Counted from the first letter of the stretch, positions 17,898 through 30,123 are shown. The stretch: DNA of 34,102 nt from Candidatus Hydrogenedentota bacterium (GCA_016209895.1 JACQVH010000150.1:1-34102), one strand, 5' to 3'. The notes: generated from the sequence alone by a model not told the origin. Program-made: numbers and translations.

Positions 17898-18719
17898 ATG
17901 ACGGTGTCCACGACAGACGAACCCACGCAATTGCGATTGGGCACGTGTAGCTGGAGTACCAAAGACTGGGTCGGCAAATTCTATACTACGACCAATGCTT
18001 CGGAATTCATCACCGAATATGCGCGGGTCTACGACACGGTCGAGATTGATTCCACGTTCTACAGCACGCCGCGAAAAGAAGTCGTGTTGGCTTGGCGGAA
18101 ACGCACGCCGGAAGGATTCCTTTTTGCCGCCAAGATACCCAAGACCATTACGCACGAGAAGTTTCTGACGGATTGCGACAAGGACCTGGAGGAATTCCTG
18201 GCGACGGTTTCGCTGCTGGGTTCGCGTCTGGGGCCGTTGCTCTTTCAGTTTCCCTACTATGCGAAAGACAAAGGCATTACGCTGAAGGACTTCCTCGCGC
18301 ACCTCGAACCGTTCTTAGCGAAACTTCCCAAGGATGGATTTCGTTTCGCCTTGGAAGTGCGTAACAAGACGTGGCTGAAGCCTCCCTTGATGGACCTTCT
18401 ACAAGCCCACGGCGTGACTCTCGCCTTGATTGACCACCCCTGGATGCCGCGGGCCGACGAACTGATGAAAGATGAGCGCCTCGTGACGGGGCCGTTCGCC
18501 TATATCCGCTGGCTCGGGGACCGCTACGCTATCGAGAAGATCACCACGACCTGGAACCAGTGCGTGATTGATCGTAGTCAAGACCTGGAAGGGTGGGTGC
18601 CCTTGATTAAGCGCCTGTTGGACAAGAGAATCCCCGTCTTCGGCTTCGTGAACAACCACTACGCCGGGTATGCGCCGGACAATGTGGAACACCTGAAACG
18701 AGTACTCAACGAGGCATAG
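17898..18719 (+). CDS. DUF72 family protein
   Basis: LRLGTCSWSTKDWVGKFYTTTNASEFITEYARVYDTVEIDSTFYSTP, FRFALEVRNKTW, FGFVNNHYAGYAPDNV. Confidence 0.88.
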   Translation: MTVSTTDEPTQLRLGTCSWSTKDWVGKFYTTTNASEFITEYARVYDTVEIDSTFYSTPRKEVVLAWRKRTPEGFLFAAKIPKTITHEKFLTDCDKDLEEFLATVSLLGSRLGPLLFQFPYYAKDKGITLKDFLAHLEPFLAKLPKDGFRFALEVRNKTWLKPPLMDLLQAHGVTLALIDHPWMPRADELMKDERLVTGPFAYIRWLGDRYAIEKITTTWNQCVIDRSQDLEGWVPLIKRLLDKRIPVFGFVNNHYAGYAPDNVEHLKRVLNEA

Positions 18720-18738
18720 GCGGGTCCCCGAAAATACA

Positions 18739-18813
18739 AATTCGAGGCACGCTGCACTTGCCTTCCTCCACAAGGAGGAGTGGGAGCGGCAAGCTCACAC
18801 AATGTCTCGAATT
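18739..18813. terminator. Nested hairpin between convergent genes (bidirectional terminator or structured element)
   Basis: AATTCGAG...CTTGCC..CCTCC-acaa-GGAGG...GGCAAG...CTCGAATT, three nested complementary arms. Confidence 0.55.
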
Positions 18814-18922
18814 GAAGGCTAACCGAAAACTTTCGAAGGTTTATACCATCGTTTAGTGACGGAAATCAAACTCCAATCACCCGCACGCACGGGGAGGGTC
18901 CTGGTCCTCGCCGACCACCGCG

Positions 18923-21520
18923 CTACGCTGAACGAGCCGCCACGCGTCTTTCCCCCGGCGTCGAGGTCGAATCACCAAGAAACGTCGCGCATTTCACAAC
19001 CACGGTGGTAGCCGCATCCATTCCCAGTAACGCTATGATTTCTCGCGGTTTGGCGGCTTTGCCGTCGCGTAGGGTGGTAGTGAAATCAATGGCGAGTTGT
19101 CCTTGGTCTATCACACGAACGTCCAGAAACTGTATCAAGGGACGTATATTGATGCGGTTGACTCCCTTCCCATTGCCGTTCTGAGATTTCGCTTTCCGCT
19201 CCACCAAAATGGTGTCCGACGCGAGAATTCCTTCTATCCGCGTCTTCACGACCTCCGCGTCACCTCGGGCGTATAGGGTGTAGCTGAATCCAGTGACGGA
19301 ACTCATCAGCGAGGGTGCGTTCATCGGGACTTCGCTGATCTCAAACGCGTCAAAACCCAAGGGCAAGGTGTTCTGCAGGCGCGCGAGGAACTCCGCAGGC
19401 TCGACTCGCCCCTTCAACAGAATGTCCATGTAATCGCCGCTGCTTTCCTCGCCTACAGGAGAGGCCGTAGAGAAATTCACCTTCGGATGGGCATGGAATC
19501 CCTGCGAATAGGAGAGTGGCGCGCGAGCGCGGCGTAAGGCGCGGACCCACGCGTTCATCAATTCGAGGTGAGAGAGGAAACGCGCTTCGCCGGTGCGGCC
19601 AATCCGGAAACGCAGCCGTTGGACGGGTGGCGGCTCCACACGCGGCGGCAACGGTTTGCGCTGCCAATCCCTTTCTTCAGCGGAACCGGCCTTCGAGCGT
19701 TTGAGCATGTGCTTGCATAACTCGCGCTCGCGGTAAATCACACCGCAAAGATGGCATTTCCCGTGACGGCAGTCTTCGGCGTATTTGAGCTCCACGGCCC
19801 GGCGCCAGTCGTCCTGGAACCATTTCTTGGGGATCATGACGTCAATGTGGTCCCATGGCAGTCGCTCGTCGAGGTCGCGCTCACGGACTGCACCCGGTAC
19901 GTCGAATTTCACTTCTTCGATCGCCTTCAACCACGCATCGAAATTGAAATACTCATCCCACGTATCGAACCGCGCGCCGCGTTGCCATGCCGCCTCGAGC
20001 AAATCCCCGGCGCGTCGGTCGCCACGCGTAATCAGTCCCTCGATGAACGTCGTCTCCGGGTGATGGCGTCCAAACTTGACGCCGCGATTGCCGGCAAAAC
20101 CACGTTCGAGAATGCCTTGTCGGCGTGCGACTTCTTCGATGCCAATCTGTTCCGCCCACTGGAAAGGCGTGAACGGTTTCGGAACAAACGTCGAAACGCC
20201 GGTGTGGACGCGCGCCTTTCGATTCACCGTGCGGGCCCGTTGCAACGTGCGCAGACACAAGTCCACGATGGCTTGCACGTCGTCGTCACGCTCCGTCGGC
20301 AAGCCGATGATGAAGTAACACTTGACGTGTTCCCAGCCGCGCCGGAAAGCTTCAAGCGACATTTCCAGCAATTCTTCGTCGGGAATCCACTTGTTAATCA
20401 CGGCGCGCAGGCGCGGGCTGGCGGCCTCCGGCGCGAACGTGAGACCGCTTCGGCGCACGCCGGACACCATATCCGCGAGGTCCACAGAAAAGGAATCCAA
20501 GCGCAGCGACGGCAGCGAAACCGCGACGTTATCCTTATGGGCGCGTTCGACAGACTGTTGCACCAACGTGCGCACCCGCGAGTAGTCGCACGTGGACAAC
20601 GAGACCAGCGACACTTCCTCATATCCGGTGCTTTCGAGCGTGCGTTCCATAAGTTCATCTATCCTGCTCAAGCTGCGCTCGCGGACCGGCCGCGTCACCA
20701 TTCCCGCTTGACAAAAGCGACAGCCGTGGGTGCAACCCCGCAATACTTCGAGGCTGACCCGATCATGCACCTGCTGGGTGTAGGGGACGATGTAGTCCGT
20801 CGGAAACGTCGCGCCGTCCAAGTCTTGGACGAGACGCTTCACGATCTTCGGCGCGTTTTCCTTGGGTAAGATGCGACCGTCCGACAAGGTCTCGAAAGGA
20901 TAGAGTTCCGGCACGTAGAATCCGGGCAGCACGCTGACCGCCTTGAGTTTTTCGCGCCGCGACTTATCACGCATCCCGCGCATCAAATCGGCGAGTTCTA
21001 CGATGGCATCCTCGCCGTCGCCGATGAGAAAGAAGTCAATAAACGGCGCCAGCGGTTCCGGATTGAATACGCTGGGTCCGCCTGCAAATATCAGGGCATG
21101 ATTATCGTCGCGGTCTTTGCTCCGCAACGGTAAACTGGACAAGTCGAGGATGTTCAGCACATTGGTGTAAGTGAGTTCGGACTGCAGCGTGAAGCCGATC
21201 AGGTCCATGCAGTCGAGCGGGTCTTTTGACTCGTTTGTAAATAAGGGCAGACGGCGCGCCCGTAGCGCCGCTTCCATGTCCGGGGCCGGGGCATACGCCC
21301 GTTCCGCCCAACACCAAGGTAGCCGGTTGAGGATCGAATACAGGATCAGGATGCCCAGATTGCCGAGACCAAGATCATAGAGGTCGGGAAACACCAGCGC
21401 CACGCGCAGATCAACGTCGGTCGCCTTTTTGTGCGTGGCGTTAACTTCCGTGCCCAGATACCGCGACGGTTTCTGAACGTTAGGAAGAATTTCGTTATAT
21501 AGAATGTCGCGCAGATTCAT
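18923..21520 (-). CDS. TIGR03960-type B12-binding/radical SAM protein fused to DUF2344 (TIGR03936)
   Basis: VLRGCTHGCRFCQAGMVTRPVRERS (CxxxCxxC); C-terminal LRFRIGRTGEARFLSHLELMNAWVRALRRARAPLSYSQGFHAHPKV. Confidence 0.92.
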   Translation of the reverse strand: MNLRDILYNEILPNVQKPSRYLGTEVNATHKKATDVDLRVALVFPDLYDLGLGNLGILILYSILNRLPWCWAERAYAPAPDMEAALRARRLPLFTNESKDPLDCMDLIGFTLQSELTYTNVLNILDLSSLPLRSKDRDDNHALIFAGGPSVFNPEPLAPFIDFFLIGDGEDAIVELADLMRGMRDKSRREKLKAVSVLPGFYVPELYPFETLSDGRILPKENAPKIVKRLVQDLDGATFPTDYIVPYTQQVHDRVSLEVLRGCTHGCRFCQAGMVTRPVRERSLSRIDELMERTLESTGYEEVSLVSLSTCDYSRVRTLVQQSVERAHKDNVAVSLPSLRLDSFSVDLADMVSGVRRSGLTFAPEAASPRLRAVINKWIPDEELLEMSLEAFRRGWEHVKCYFIIGLPTERDDDVQAIVDLCLRTLQRARTVNRKARVHTGVSTFVPKPFTPFQWAEQIGIEEVARRQGILERGFAGNRGVKFGRHHPETTFIEGLITRGDRRAGDLLEAAWQRGARFDTWDEYFNFDAWLKAIEEVKFDVPGAVRERDLDERLPWDHIDVMIPKKWFQDDWRRAVELKYAEDCRHGKCHLCGVIYRERELCKHMLKRSKAGSAEERDWQRKPLPPRVEPPPVQRLRFRIGRTGEARFLSHLELMNAWVRALRRARAPLSYSQGFHAHPKVNFSTASPVGEESSGDYMDILLKGRVEPAEFLARLQNTLPLGFDAFEISEVPMNAPSLMSSVTGFSYTLYARGDAEVVKTRIEGILASDTILVERKAKSQNGNGKGVNRINIRPLIQFLDVRVIDQGQLAIDFTTTLRDGKAAKPREIIALLGMDAATTVVVKCATFLGDSTSTPGERRVAARSA

Positions 21521-21557
21521 GGTTCAAAGTGGGAACGATAAGTTAACTGTGAGCTAC

Positions 21558-21603
21558 GTCATTGGGAGGAGGTCCGCCGCGGCGGACCGACGCGGCAATC
21601 TCA
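21558..21603. repeat. REP-like intergenic palindrome (GTCATTGGGAGGAGGTCCGCCGCGGCGGACCGACGCGGCAATCTCA)
   Basis: Perfect 18-bp palindrome GGTCCGCCGCGGCGGACC (21571-21588) flanked by GTCATTG...CAATCTC. Confidence 0.6.
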
Positions 21604-21622
21604 TTTGTCCAAGAACGCGTGG

Positions 21623-22990
21623 TTAGCCGACCGTTGCAGGCTCCTTCTTGACCACCGATGGCGTCTTCCAATTCTTCAACGTACCCTCGTAATCGAATAA
21701 TTCATGGGCATTGCCGCGCATCAAACGCGCGACCAGCGCCGGCACGTGCGCACCGTCAATCCAGTGCTCCTCGACCAACTCGCTGATCGCCTGCGCCAAA
21801 CCCTTGCGGGCGATCTGCGCGTGACCGGGGACCATCTCGACCGGGATATAGTCGCCGCCGAAGGTGAGCAATTTGTTGGCGGGCGCCGCCATAAGAAACT
21901 CCTTTACAAAACGAACACTTGCCAGCGGGTTGATAATCCAGGCCCAGCAGAGGTCCACGTAGGCGTTCGGATAATGCTTGGCAATGGCGATGGCCTCGTC
22001 CTGGTACGGATAGGTGATGTGCATAATGACGAAGGGCGTCTTGGGATGCGCCTTAAGCAATTCGCACATGTCGCCGGCATTGTTGCGGACACGATGCAGC
22101 GGCATGCCGCCTGAACCGGCGTAATACCCGGTATGAAGCTTTACCGGCAGATGGAATTCCGTAGCCTTCTCGACACAGTAATGGAACAAATGGTCCTGGA
22201 TGGCCTTCAACTCATCCATCGGGAGATTCTTCGGGTTCGCGAGGTATTTTTCGAACAACGGCACCGCGTCGTCCGCGCTGACCTTCTCGTAGTCAATCCG
22301 GCGCCCGTACGCGCTCTGGTTTTTCACCGCGATGGCGCGTGGACCGTAGGTTGCGAAACACCAGTCCAGCACCTCGTGCCAATCTTTCAAACTCTTCACG
22401 TCACGATTCGCCAACTTGGACACCGCCTCGATGTTCAGCCCCGTGCTCAACGCGACGAAGCTGAGGTCTTGGCATAACAGGTCGGGATACTGTGTCTCCA
22501 TAAAGATAGTCGTTTGGAGATTGTTCACCTGGCAGTATTCGATATTCGCCACGTCGCGCAGGATGGGATAGTAGTACCCCGGCTTGATCATGGCGGCGAG
22601 TCTGTCGGAGATACTCCGATAGTTGTCCTCCCGAAGATCGTCTTCGCCGTACAGCATCCGCACCGTCTCGCGGATGTTCTGCAGGTACCCCGTGTGCCGC
22701 GCCTTCTCGTAGAACGGTCCGACGGTGCGCCATTTCTCGTCAACATCAATGTTGGGGTTGCCGATCTTGTCCCGCTCCTTGGGGTCCAGTCCGGCGACCA
22801 GCAAATCCGAATCAGAGTAATGCGAAAAGAAAATGCCGAAGTCTCGGATAGGCTGCCGTCCGCCATCGCCCGTCGGCGCAGATAGGCGCGTCGTTTCCTC
22901 CCAGATATGCTCGTGCGTGTCTACAAACGGCGTCCGATCAATAAGATTCCGAATCTCACTGCTGACCACTTGGGTTCTCCTTGTTGACAT
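21623..22990 (-). CDS. Amidohydrolase-superfamily TIM-barrel protein
   Basis: FVDTHEHIWEE metal-binding HxH; KLHTGYYAG; PFVIMHITYPYQDEAIAIAKHYPNAYVDLCW; probable ATG at 22990. Confidence 0.8.
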   Translation of the reverse strand: MSTRRTQVVSSEIRNLIDRTPFVDTHEHIWEETTRLSAPTGDGGRQPIRDFGIFFSHYSDSDLLVAGLDPKERDKIGNPNIDVDEKWRTVGPFYEKARHTGYLQNIRETVRMLYGEDDLREDNYRSISDRLAAMIKPGYYYPILRDVANIEYCQVNNLQTTIFMETQYPDLLCQDLSFVALSTGLNIEAVSKLANRDVKSLKDWHEVLDWCFATYGPRAIAVKNQSAYGRRIDYEKVSADDAVPLFEKYLANPKNLPMDELKAIQDHLFHYCVEKATEFHLPVKLHTGYYAGSGGMPLHRVRNNAGDMCELLKAHPKTPFVIMHITYPYQDEAIAIAKHYPNAYVDLCWAWIINPLASVRFVKEFLMAAPANKLLTFGGDYIPVEMVPGHAQIARKGLAQAISELVEEHWIDGAHVPALVARLMRGNAHELFDYEGTLKNWKTPSVVKKEPATVG

Positions 22991-23069
22991 TCGGCAGGAT
23001 TTCTGGGTTTGATGATACTTGTTCCCTCGTCTTGTGGCAAGCGTGACCTTCCGATTGATCGGTGAACAT

Positions 23070-23231
23070 GGATTCAAATTCTAAGTGCAACACTTTTCTT
23101 GCCGCACAGGACTTCGTTTGGAATGGCGTGTCTCTTAACCGATTGTGGAGACACGGCATTCCAAACGAAGTCTTAAGACGCAATCACTTCAAATGAAAGA
23201 AGTTATGGTGTTGCACTTAGACTTTGAATCC
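23070..23231. mobile_element. Nested inverted-repeat element (MITE candidate)
   Basis: Outer arms GGATTCAAATTCTAAGTGCAACAC (23070-23093) / GTGTTGCACTTAGACTTTGAATCC (23208-23231), 23/24 complementary; inner arms 23110-23134 / 23148-23172, 24/25 complementary with a 13-nt loop. Confidence 0.65.
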
Positions 23232-23416
23232 GCGGTTATCCGCGCTCAATGCCGCACACAAAACGCCGTTTTTCGAATCAGACACACCTTTCGCGTCTTG
23301 GACCCGAAGGCACGAGCGGAGATGTACTTGTCTCCCGCGAGACGACCATTATTGTGCGATCCTTTTGAGGAAAATCACAACGCCATACCGAGCTGAAGTC
23401 CGCTACATCCGATTCA

Positions 23417-24895
23417 CTAGTCCCGCTTTTGCGTGATCTTGTCTATGATCTTGGTGGTGGATTGGCCTTCGACGCCGGGGAGGAGGTGGATTTCGCCGCC
23501 GTAACTTTCGACGACTTTGCGTTCTTCTTGATTGATGGTGTTGATGTTGTAGTCGCCGCCCTTGGCGTAGACGGTCGGGTGCAGCGCCTGCAGGATCGAG
23601 ACGGTCGTGGGATCGGAAAAGATGGTGACGTAATTTACGCATTCGAGCGCCGAGAGCACCAAGGCCCGGTTGGCTTCGTTCACGACGGGCCGGCTCGGGC
23701 CTTTGACTTTTCGGACCGACGCGTCGCTATTCAACCCAACGACCAGGATGTCGCCGAGTCGGGCGGCCTTCATTAGATAGGTAACGTGCCCGACGTGGAG
23801 AAGATCGAAGACGCCATTGGTCCAGACCACGCGTTTGCCATCTTCTCGATGCCGTCGGACGATCTGTTTGAGTTCCTCCAGTGTTTTCAATTTGGCGGGA
23901 CCAACCTTGCCGAGAAGCGCATGCTCCAGTTCGGCGCGCGGCACGGTGACAACGCCGGGTTGCTTCACCGCGATTCCCGCCGCGGCGTTTCCGATCACGG
24001 CTGCATCGTGGAGCGAGCCACCCGCGACCAACGTCACGGCTACGGCGGCCGTAACCGTGTCTCCCGCGCCGGTGACGTCCACCACTTCGTGGGGGTCAAT
24101 GGTAATGGGCACATCCTCGACCGTGCCATCGGCGCTAAACACGGTAATCCCCTTAGGACCGCGCGTAATGAGGGCGTTCTTGCAGATGGTCAAGAGTTTT
24201 TTCCCCGCGGCCTGGAGGGTCGCGTCATCTACAACGGCAATTCCCGCGCCGAGGCCCGCTTCACGGTCATTGGGCACGATCACGTCAAACTCTTTGAAAG
24301 CGCCCGCGCGTTCCCGCGAATCGCCCACGGTGACGAGCTTATGCTTCTTGGCGCAAGCGACCACTTCCTGCAAAACGCGTTCAGTGGCGACCGTTGAAAC
24401 CTGGTCTCCCACCATGATGGCGTCCACTTCCGGCGCGCGCGCGCGGATATTCGCAATCACTTGGTCTTCCACGGTACCTGAAATGAACTTTGGCTTGGGG
24501 GTATCGGTGCGCAAGACTTCTTGAAGAGGAATGTTAAAGCCGCCGGCCTTGATCTTTCCGTAGGTGTTGGTGGGCCGTGACGGGTCTATAACTACGCCGG
24601 ACGCGTCTACATTGCGCGCGGCAAACTCCTTGAGAACGATGTCGGCATTCGAGTCAGCGCCGACGACGCCGACCATGTACGTCTTCGCGTCCAAGGCGGC
24701 GACGTTGCAGGCCGCGTTACCGGCGGCTCCGGGATTGTGCTTTCGTTCCTGCACTTCGAAGATCGGGATGGGCGCTTCCAGGCTGATGCCCGTCATGATG
24801 CCAAATACGTTTTCGTCGAGATAAATGTCGCCCACGACCAGAATCCGTGCCCGTGGGAACCGAGCGAGCAGATTGCGATAGTACTGACCATCCAT
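23417..24895 (-). CDS. hldE: Bifunctional heptose-7-phosphate kinase / heptose-1-phosphate adenylyltransferase
   Basis: PfkB-type kinase motifs (DVTGAGDTVTAAVAV) plus nucleotidyltransferase TNGVFDLLHVGHVTYLMKAARLGD...YAKGGDY. Confidence 0.93.
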   Translation of the reverse strand: MDGQYYRNLLARFPRARILVVGDIYLDENVFGIMTGISLEAPIPIFEVQERKHNPGAAGNAACNVAALDAKTYMVGVVGADSNADIVLKEFAARNVDASGVVIDPSRPTNTYGKIKAGGFNIPLQEVLRTDTPKPKFISGTVEDQVIANIRARAPEVDAIMVGDQVSTVATERVLQEVVACAKKHKLVTVGDSRERAGAFKEFDVIVPNDREAGLGAGIAVVDDATLQAAGKKLLTICKNALITRGPKGITVFSADGTVEDVPITIDPHEVVDVTGAGDTVTAAVAVTLVAGGSLHDAAVIGNAAAGIAVKQPGVVTVPRAELEHALLGKVGPAKLKTLEELKQIVRRHREDGKRVVWTNGVFDLLHVGHVTYLMKAARLGDILVVGLNSDASVRKVKGPSRPVVNEANRALVLSALECVNYVTIFSDPTTVSILQALHPTVYAKGGDYNINTINQEERKVVESYGGEIHLLPGVEGQSTTKIIDKITQKRD

Positions 24896-24999
24896 AGTTG
24901 CGCAAACTCCCGGAGATTACCGCCCATTATGAAGAAAATCACGAGGATTGTAGCGCGGCGCGCCGCTTTGATTCCACACCTGACAGGATCGGGACCCTC

Positions 25000-26124
25000 T
25001 CAGCCGGTGAAGGTCCTTTTTAGTTTTTCCATGAAACGACGGTGAAGCGGATAGGCCGCTTCGATATCGCTTTGCTCCTGGAATTGCTTCAAAAGTTCCT
25101 TCTGCTTGGCGGAGAGCTTGGTCGGCGTCTCGACGTGCACGCGAATAATTTCGTCGCCATGCCGATATCCACGAATATCGCGGACCCCGAGCCCGCGTAG
25201 CCGGAAGAGTGTGCCGGATTGTGTTCCCGCGGGGATTTTGAGCTCCGCCTTCCCATTTAAGGTGGGCACTTCGATGGTGGCGCCGACCGCGGCTTGCGGA
25301 AAACTGATCGGAATTTCACAGATGATGTCGTTACCGTCCCGCTCGAAAAGCGCGTCCGGCGCTACTTCCACGAAGATATAGAGGTCTCCGCGCGGTCCGC
25401 CCATGTCTCCCGGTTCACCCTCGCCCGCCAAGCGCAGCCGTGTGCCGGTGTCCACGCCGGCCGGGAGCTCGACGGCGAGGTCTCGTTGCACGCGGACACG
25501 GCCGGTCCCGGAGCAGCGCGAACAAGGCCGAGTAATCACCCGGCCGCGACCCCGACACCGGCCACAGGTCTGTGTAATGCTGAAGAAGCCCTGGACGCGC
25601 CGGACTTGGCCGGAGCCGCCGCATTCCGGACACGCCTGCGGCTGCGAGCCGGCGGCCGCTCCTGTCCCGCTACAGTCGCTACAGGTTTCCATCCGCGCCA
25701 GGCGAATCGTCTTCTTGGTGCCGGCGGCGGCCTCACGGAATGTGACGGTAAGCCGATACTCGAGGTCATTGCCTGGCGTTGCGGCGCGGCGGCGCGGACC
25801 ACCCCGGCCGAATAACACGTCAAAGAAGTCTTCAAACGGCGCGTCCGTCCCCGCGCCGCCGAACCCGAAGTCACCAAAGCCGCCGGCGCCTGCGAACTGT
25901 TCGCCGGCGCGTCCGAAACGATCATACTGGGCTCGTTTCTGGGGGTTCTTCAGCGTATCGTACGCTTCGTTGACTTCCTTTAGCTTCTCTTCAGCCGCTT
26001 TGTCTCCCCCCGTCTTATCCGGATGGTATTTATGGGCAAGCTTCAAGTATGCCTTGCGGATTTCCTCTTCCGAAGCCGTCCGAGAAACACCGAGTATTTC
26101 GTAGAAATCCTTCTCTTTCGTCAT
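25000..26124 (-). CDS. dnaJ: Chaperone DnaJ
   Basis: J domain with HPD ([10 protein letters not shown]), four zinc motifs [32 protein letters not shown]. Confidence 0.97.
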   Translation of the reverse strand: MTKEKDFYEILGVSRTASEEEIRKAYLKLAHKYHPDKTGGDKAAEEKLKEVNEAYDTLKNPQKRAQYDRFGRAGEQFAGAGGFGDFGFGGAGTDAPFEDFFDVLFGRGGPRRRAATPGNDLEYRLTVTFREAAAGTKKTIRLARMETCSDCSGTGAAAGSQPQACPECGGSGQVRRVQGFFSITQTCGRCRGRGRVITRPCSRCSGTGRVRVQRDLAVELPAGVDTGTRLRLAGEGEPGDMGGPRGDLYIFVEVAPDALFERDGNDIICEIPISFPQAAVGATIEVPTLNGKAELKIPAGTQSGTLFRLRGLGVRDIRGYRHGDEIIRVHVETPTKLSAKQKELLKQFQEQSDIEAAYPLHRRFMEKLKRTFTG

Positions 26125-26142
26125 GGGTCAGGTTGACCGTTC

Positions 26143-28077
<1,935 letters not shown>

Positions 28078-28127
28078 TGTTGTGTACCTCCTCGTCGTCT
28101 ATATCGAAAAATTCAGAGTCTATGAGT

Positions 28128-28847
28128 TCAATTGATCCGGCGGCCAGTCTCCGGCGACCGGTCGGGAGCAGCTTCCTCGGTCGGTTCAGCGGATGACGAA
28201 TCTACGTCGCTTGACCCTTGCTGGTCATGACCTTGTTTTCCCGGCGGGCCGGCGCTGACCGCGACTCGTGTGGGTCGCAGAACACGATCGCCCAAACGGT
28301 AACCCTTTTGAATCTCCTGCGCCACACAATCGGCAGGGATCTCGTCGGATTCCCTATGTATCACGGCCTCGTGGACCTCGGGGTTGAAGGGTTCTCCCAT
28401 GGCCGGGATGAGATTGACGCCGTTCCGATTCAGGACCTCGTGGAAATGCCGGAGTACGAGTTCAACCCCTTCGGCCAACGCCCCCGAGTAATCATTCGCG
28501 TGCTCCAGGGCGCGCTCCAGATTGTCTGCGACCGGCAGCAATTCCTGTATAATCGCGCCTGTGGCGTTCTTTCGATTTTGTTCCGCCTCGCGTGCGACGC
28601 GTTTCTTGTAATTGTCGAAGTCCGCACGCAGGCGGAGTATTTGGCCTTTCAGCGCGTCCCGCTCGGCCACGAGTGCCGTTACCGCTGCTTCGGAGGCCGT
28701 GTCAGATGACTCGCTCGGACGCGTTTCATTTGGATTTACGATTGCTTGTTCCGGAGCTTCGGGTTTATCACACAATTGCGCCTCCCGCTCCGCTTCACGT
28801 TCCAAACGTTTTTCTAATTCAGTTTTCGGCACTTCCGCCGCCTTCAT
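28128..28847 (-). CDS. grpE: Nucleotide exchange factor GrpE
   Basis: RLRADFDNYKKRVAREAE, LLPVADNLERAL, GEPFNPEVHEAV, GYRLGDRVLRPTRVAV. Confidence 0.96.
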   Translation of the reverse strand: MKAAEVPKTELEKRLEREAEREAQLCDKPEAPEQAIVNPNETRPSESSDTASEAAVTALVAERDALKGQILRLRADFDNYKKRVAREAEQNRKNATGAIIQELLPVADNLERALEHANDYSGALAEGVELVLRHFHEVLNRNGVNLIPAMGEPFNPEVHEAVIHRESDEIPADCVAQEIQKGYRLGDRVLRPTRVAVSAGPPGKQGHDQQGSSDVDSSSAEPTEEAAPDRSPETGRRIN

Positions 28848-28888
28848 ATTTCCTCGAGGTCAATTCCCAATCCGCGCGTACGCGCGGC

Positions 28889-29941
28889 TCAACCCGCGAT
28901 CCGGGTTAGATGTCGTGACAACGATTCCGCAGTGTAATCCACTAACGCGGTCATCCGCGAATAGGGCATCCTCCGCGGGCCCAACACTCCGAGCATCCCG
29001 ACTATCTTTGCGCCGACGCGATATGGTCGCGCGACAAGGCTGATTTCCTCAAATCCCTGTTCTTGGGCCTCCGAACCGATCAATACCAACATTTGTGAAG
29101 ACCCACCGTCACGCAATCGGGATCGAATCAGCGTCGCCAAGCGGTGGCGCTCCTCAAGAAAACTCAACACTTCGCGAATTCGCACGACGTCGCGGAATTC
29201 CGGCTGCTCGAATAGTTGTGTGGTCCCGTCCAGGAACATGTGCCCCACCCGTTGACTGGGCAACATGCTCAGAATATCCAGGGCGCGCTCGGCTAACCGT
29301 CGCCGCTCGTCGAATAATGTTTCGAGGCTGGCCACGAGCGAGCTGATTACCTCCTCGAAGGCCAAGCCCGGCAGATGATCGTTCAAGAAGCTATTCAAGC
29401 GATGCACTTCGGCCGCCGACACGGGAGCATCGAGAACCACCATCAGAGAACGTATGCGCCCGTAGGTATCCGCGATCACGACGCCCAGCCGGTTCGGTGC
29501 AACCGAGACGAGTTCAATACGCAATACCTCTGCGTTGCCTTCGGCCGGAGCTTCCACCATCCCCGTCTGGTGCGACACGTCAGCCAGCAGATGACAAGTC
29601 TGCCGCATCGTCTCATCGGCGTCTTCCCATGGCTGAGTAACTGCGTGGTCAATCCGTTCACGTTCCGTTGGCGACAGTTCGGCCACGTCCATCAGCCGGT
29701 CCACGTAGTACCGGTATCCCAAATCCGTCGGAATCCGGCCGGAGCTTGTGTGTAACTGTTGGACATAGCCTGAATCCTCGAGATCCGCCATCACATTCCG
29801 GACCGTGGCGGGACTCAGGTCCAGGCCCAGTCGTTTCACGATAGCCCGCGACCCGACCGCTTCGGCCGTAGTCACATAGGTATGGACGACGGCCCGGAGA
29901 ATCAGTTCTTCGCGTTCACTTAATGTCGGACAGGATTCCAT
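28889..29941 (-). CDS. hrcA: Heat-inducible transcription repressor HrcA
   Basis: LSEREELILRAVVHTYVTTAEAVGSRAIVK, LSPATVRNVMADLEDSGYVQQLHTSSGRIPTDLGYRYYVD; adjacent CIRCE. Confidence 0.96.
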   Translation of the reverse strand: MESCPTLSEREELILRAVVHTYVTTAEAVGSRAIVKRLGLDLSPATVRNVMADLEDSGYVQQLHTSSGRIPTDLGYRYYVDRLMDVAELSPTERERIDHAVTQPWEDADETMRQTCHLLADVSHQTGMVEAPAEGNAEVLRIELVSVAPNRLGVVIADTYGRIRSLMVVLDAPVSAAEVHRLNSFLNDHLPGLAFEEVISSLVASLETLFDERRRLAERALDILSMLPSQRVGHMFLDGTTQLFEQPEFRDVVRIREVLSFLEERHRLATLIRSRLRDGGSSQMLVLIGSEAQEQGFEEISLVARPYRVGAKIVGMLGVLGPRRMPYSRMTALVDYTAESLSRHLTRIAG

Positions 29942-29952
29942 ACGTGCAGTCC

Positions 29953-29979
29953 TTAGCACTCGCCGATAGAGAGTGCTAA
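29953..29979 (-). promoter_or_regulatory. CIRCE element (HrcA operator)
   Basis: Perfect TTAGCACTC-N9-GAGTGCTAA. Confidence 0.98.
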
Positions 29980-29991
29980 CAAGCTTCCCTC

Positions 29992-30020
29992 AGTGTACCA
30001 TACCGTCCAATTCGTGTCAA
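29992..30020 (-). promoter_or_regulatory. Sigma70-type promoter of the hrcA operon
   Basis: On the minus strand TTGACA-N17-TACACT, placing the start of transcription just before CIRCE. Confidence 0.85.
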
Positions 30021-30123
30021 GCTACATGCCTACCCCCTTCCGAACGCCGCATTCAATTCATAACCGTTTACCGTGCAATTGGTTAGCAGTTAAGGAAAAT
30101 CCTTCGGTCCAAGAGTCACTTCT

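Noticed and set aside
19751-20869. 372-aa plus-strand ORF
   Set aside because: Fully antisense to the radical SAM gene with its CxxxCxxC motif; no recognisable domain.
23145-23396. 83-aa ORF starting in the nested inverted repeat
   Set aside because: Derived from the repeat arms and flanking intergenic DNA; no domain or ribosome-binding site recognised.
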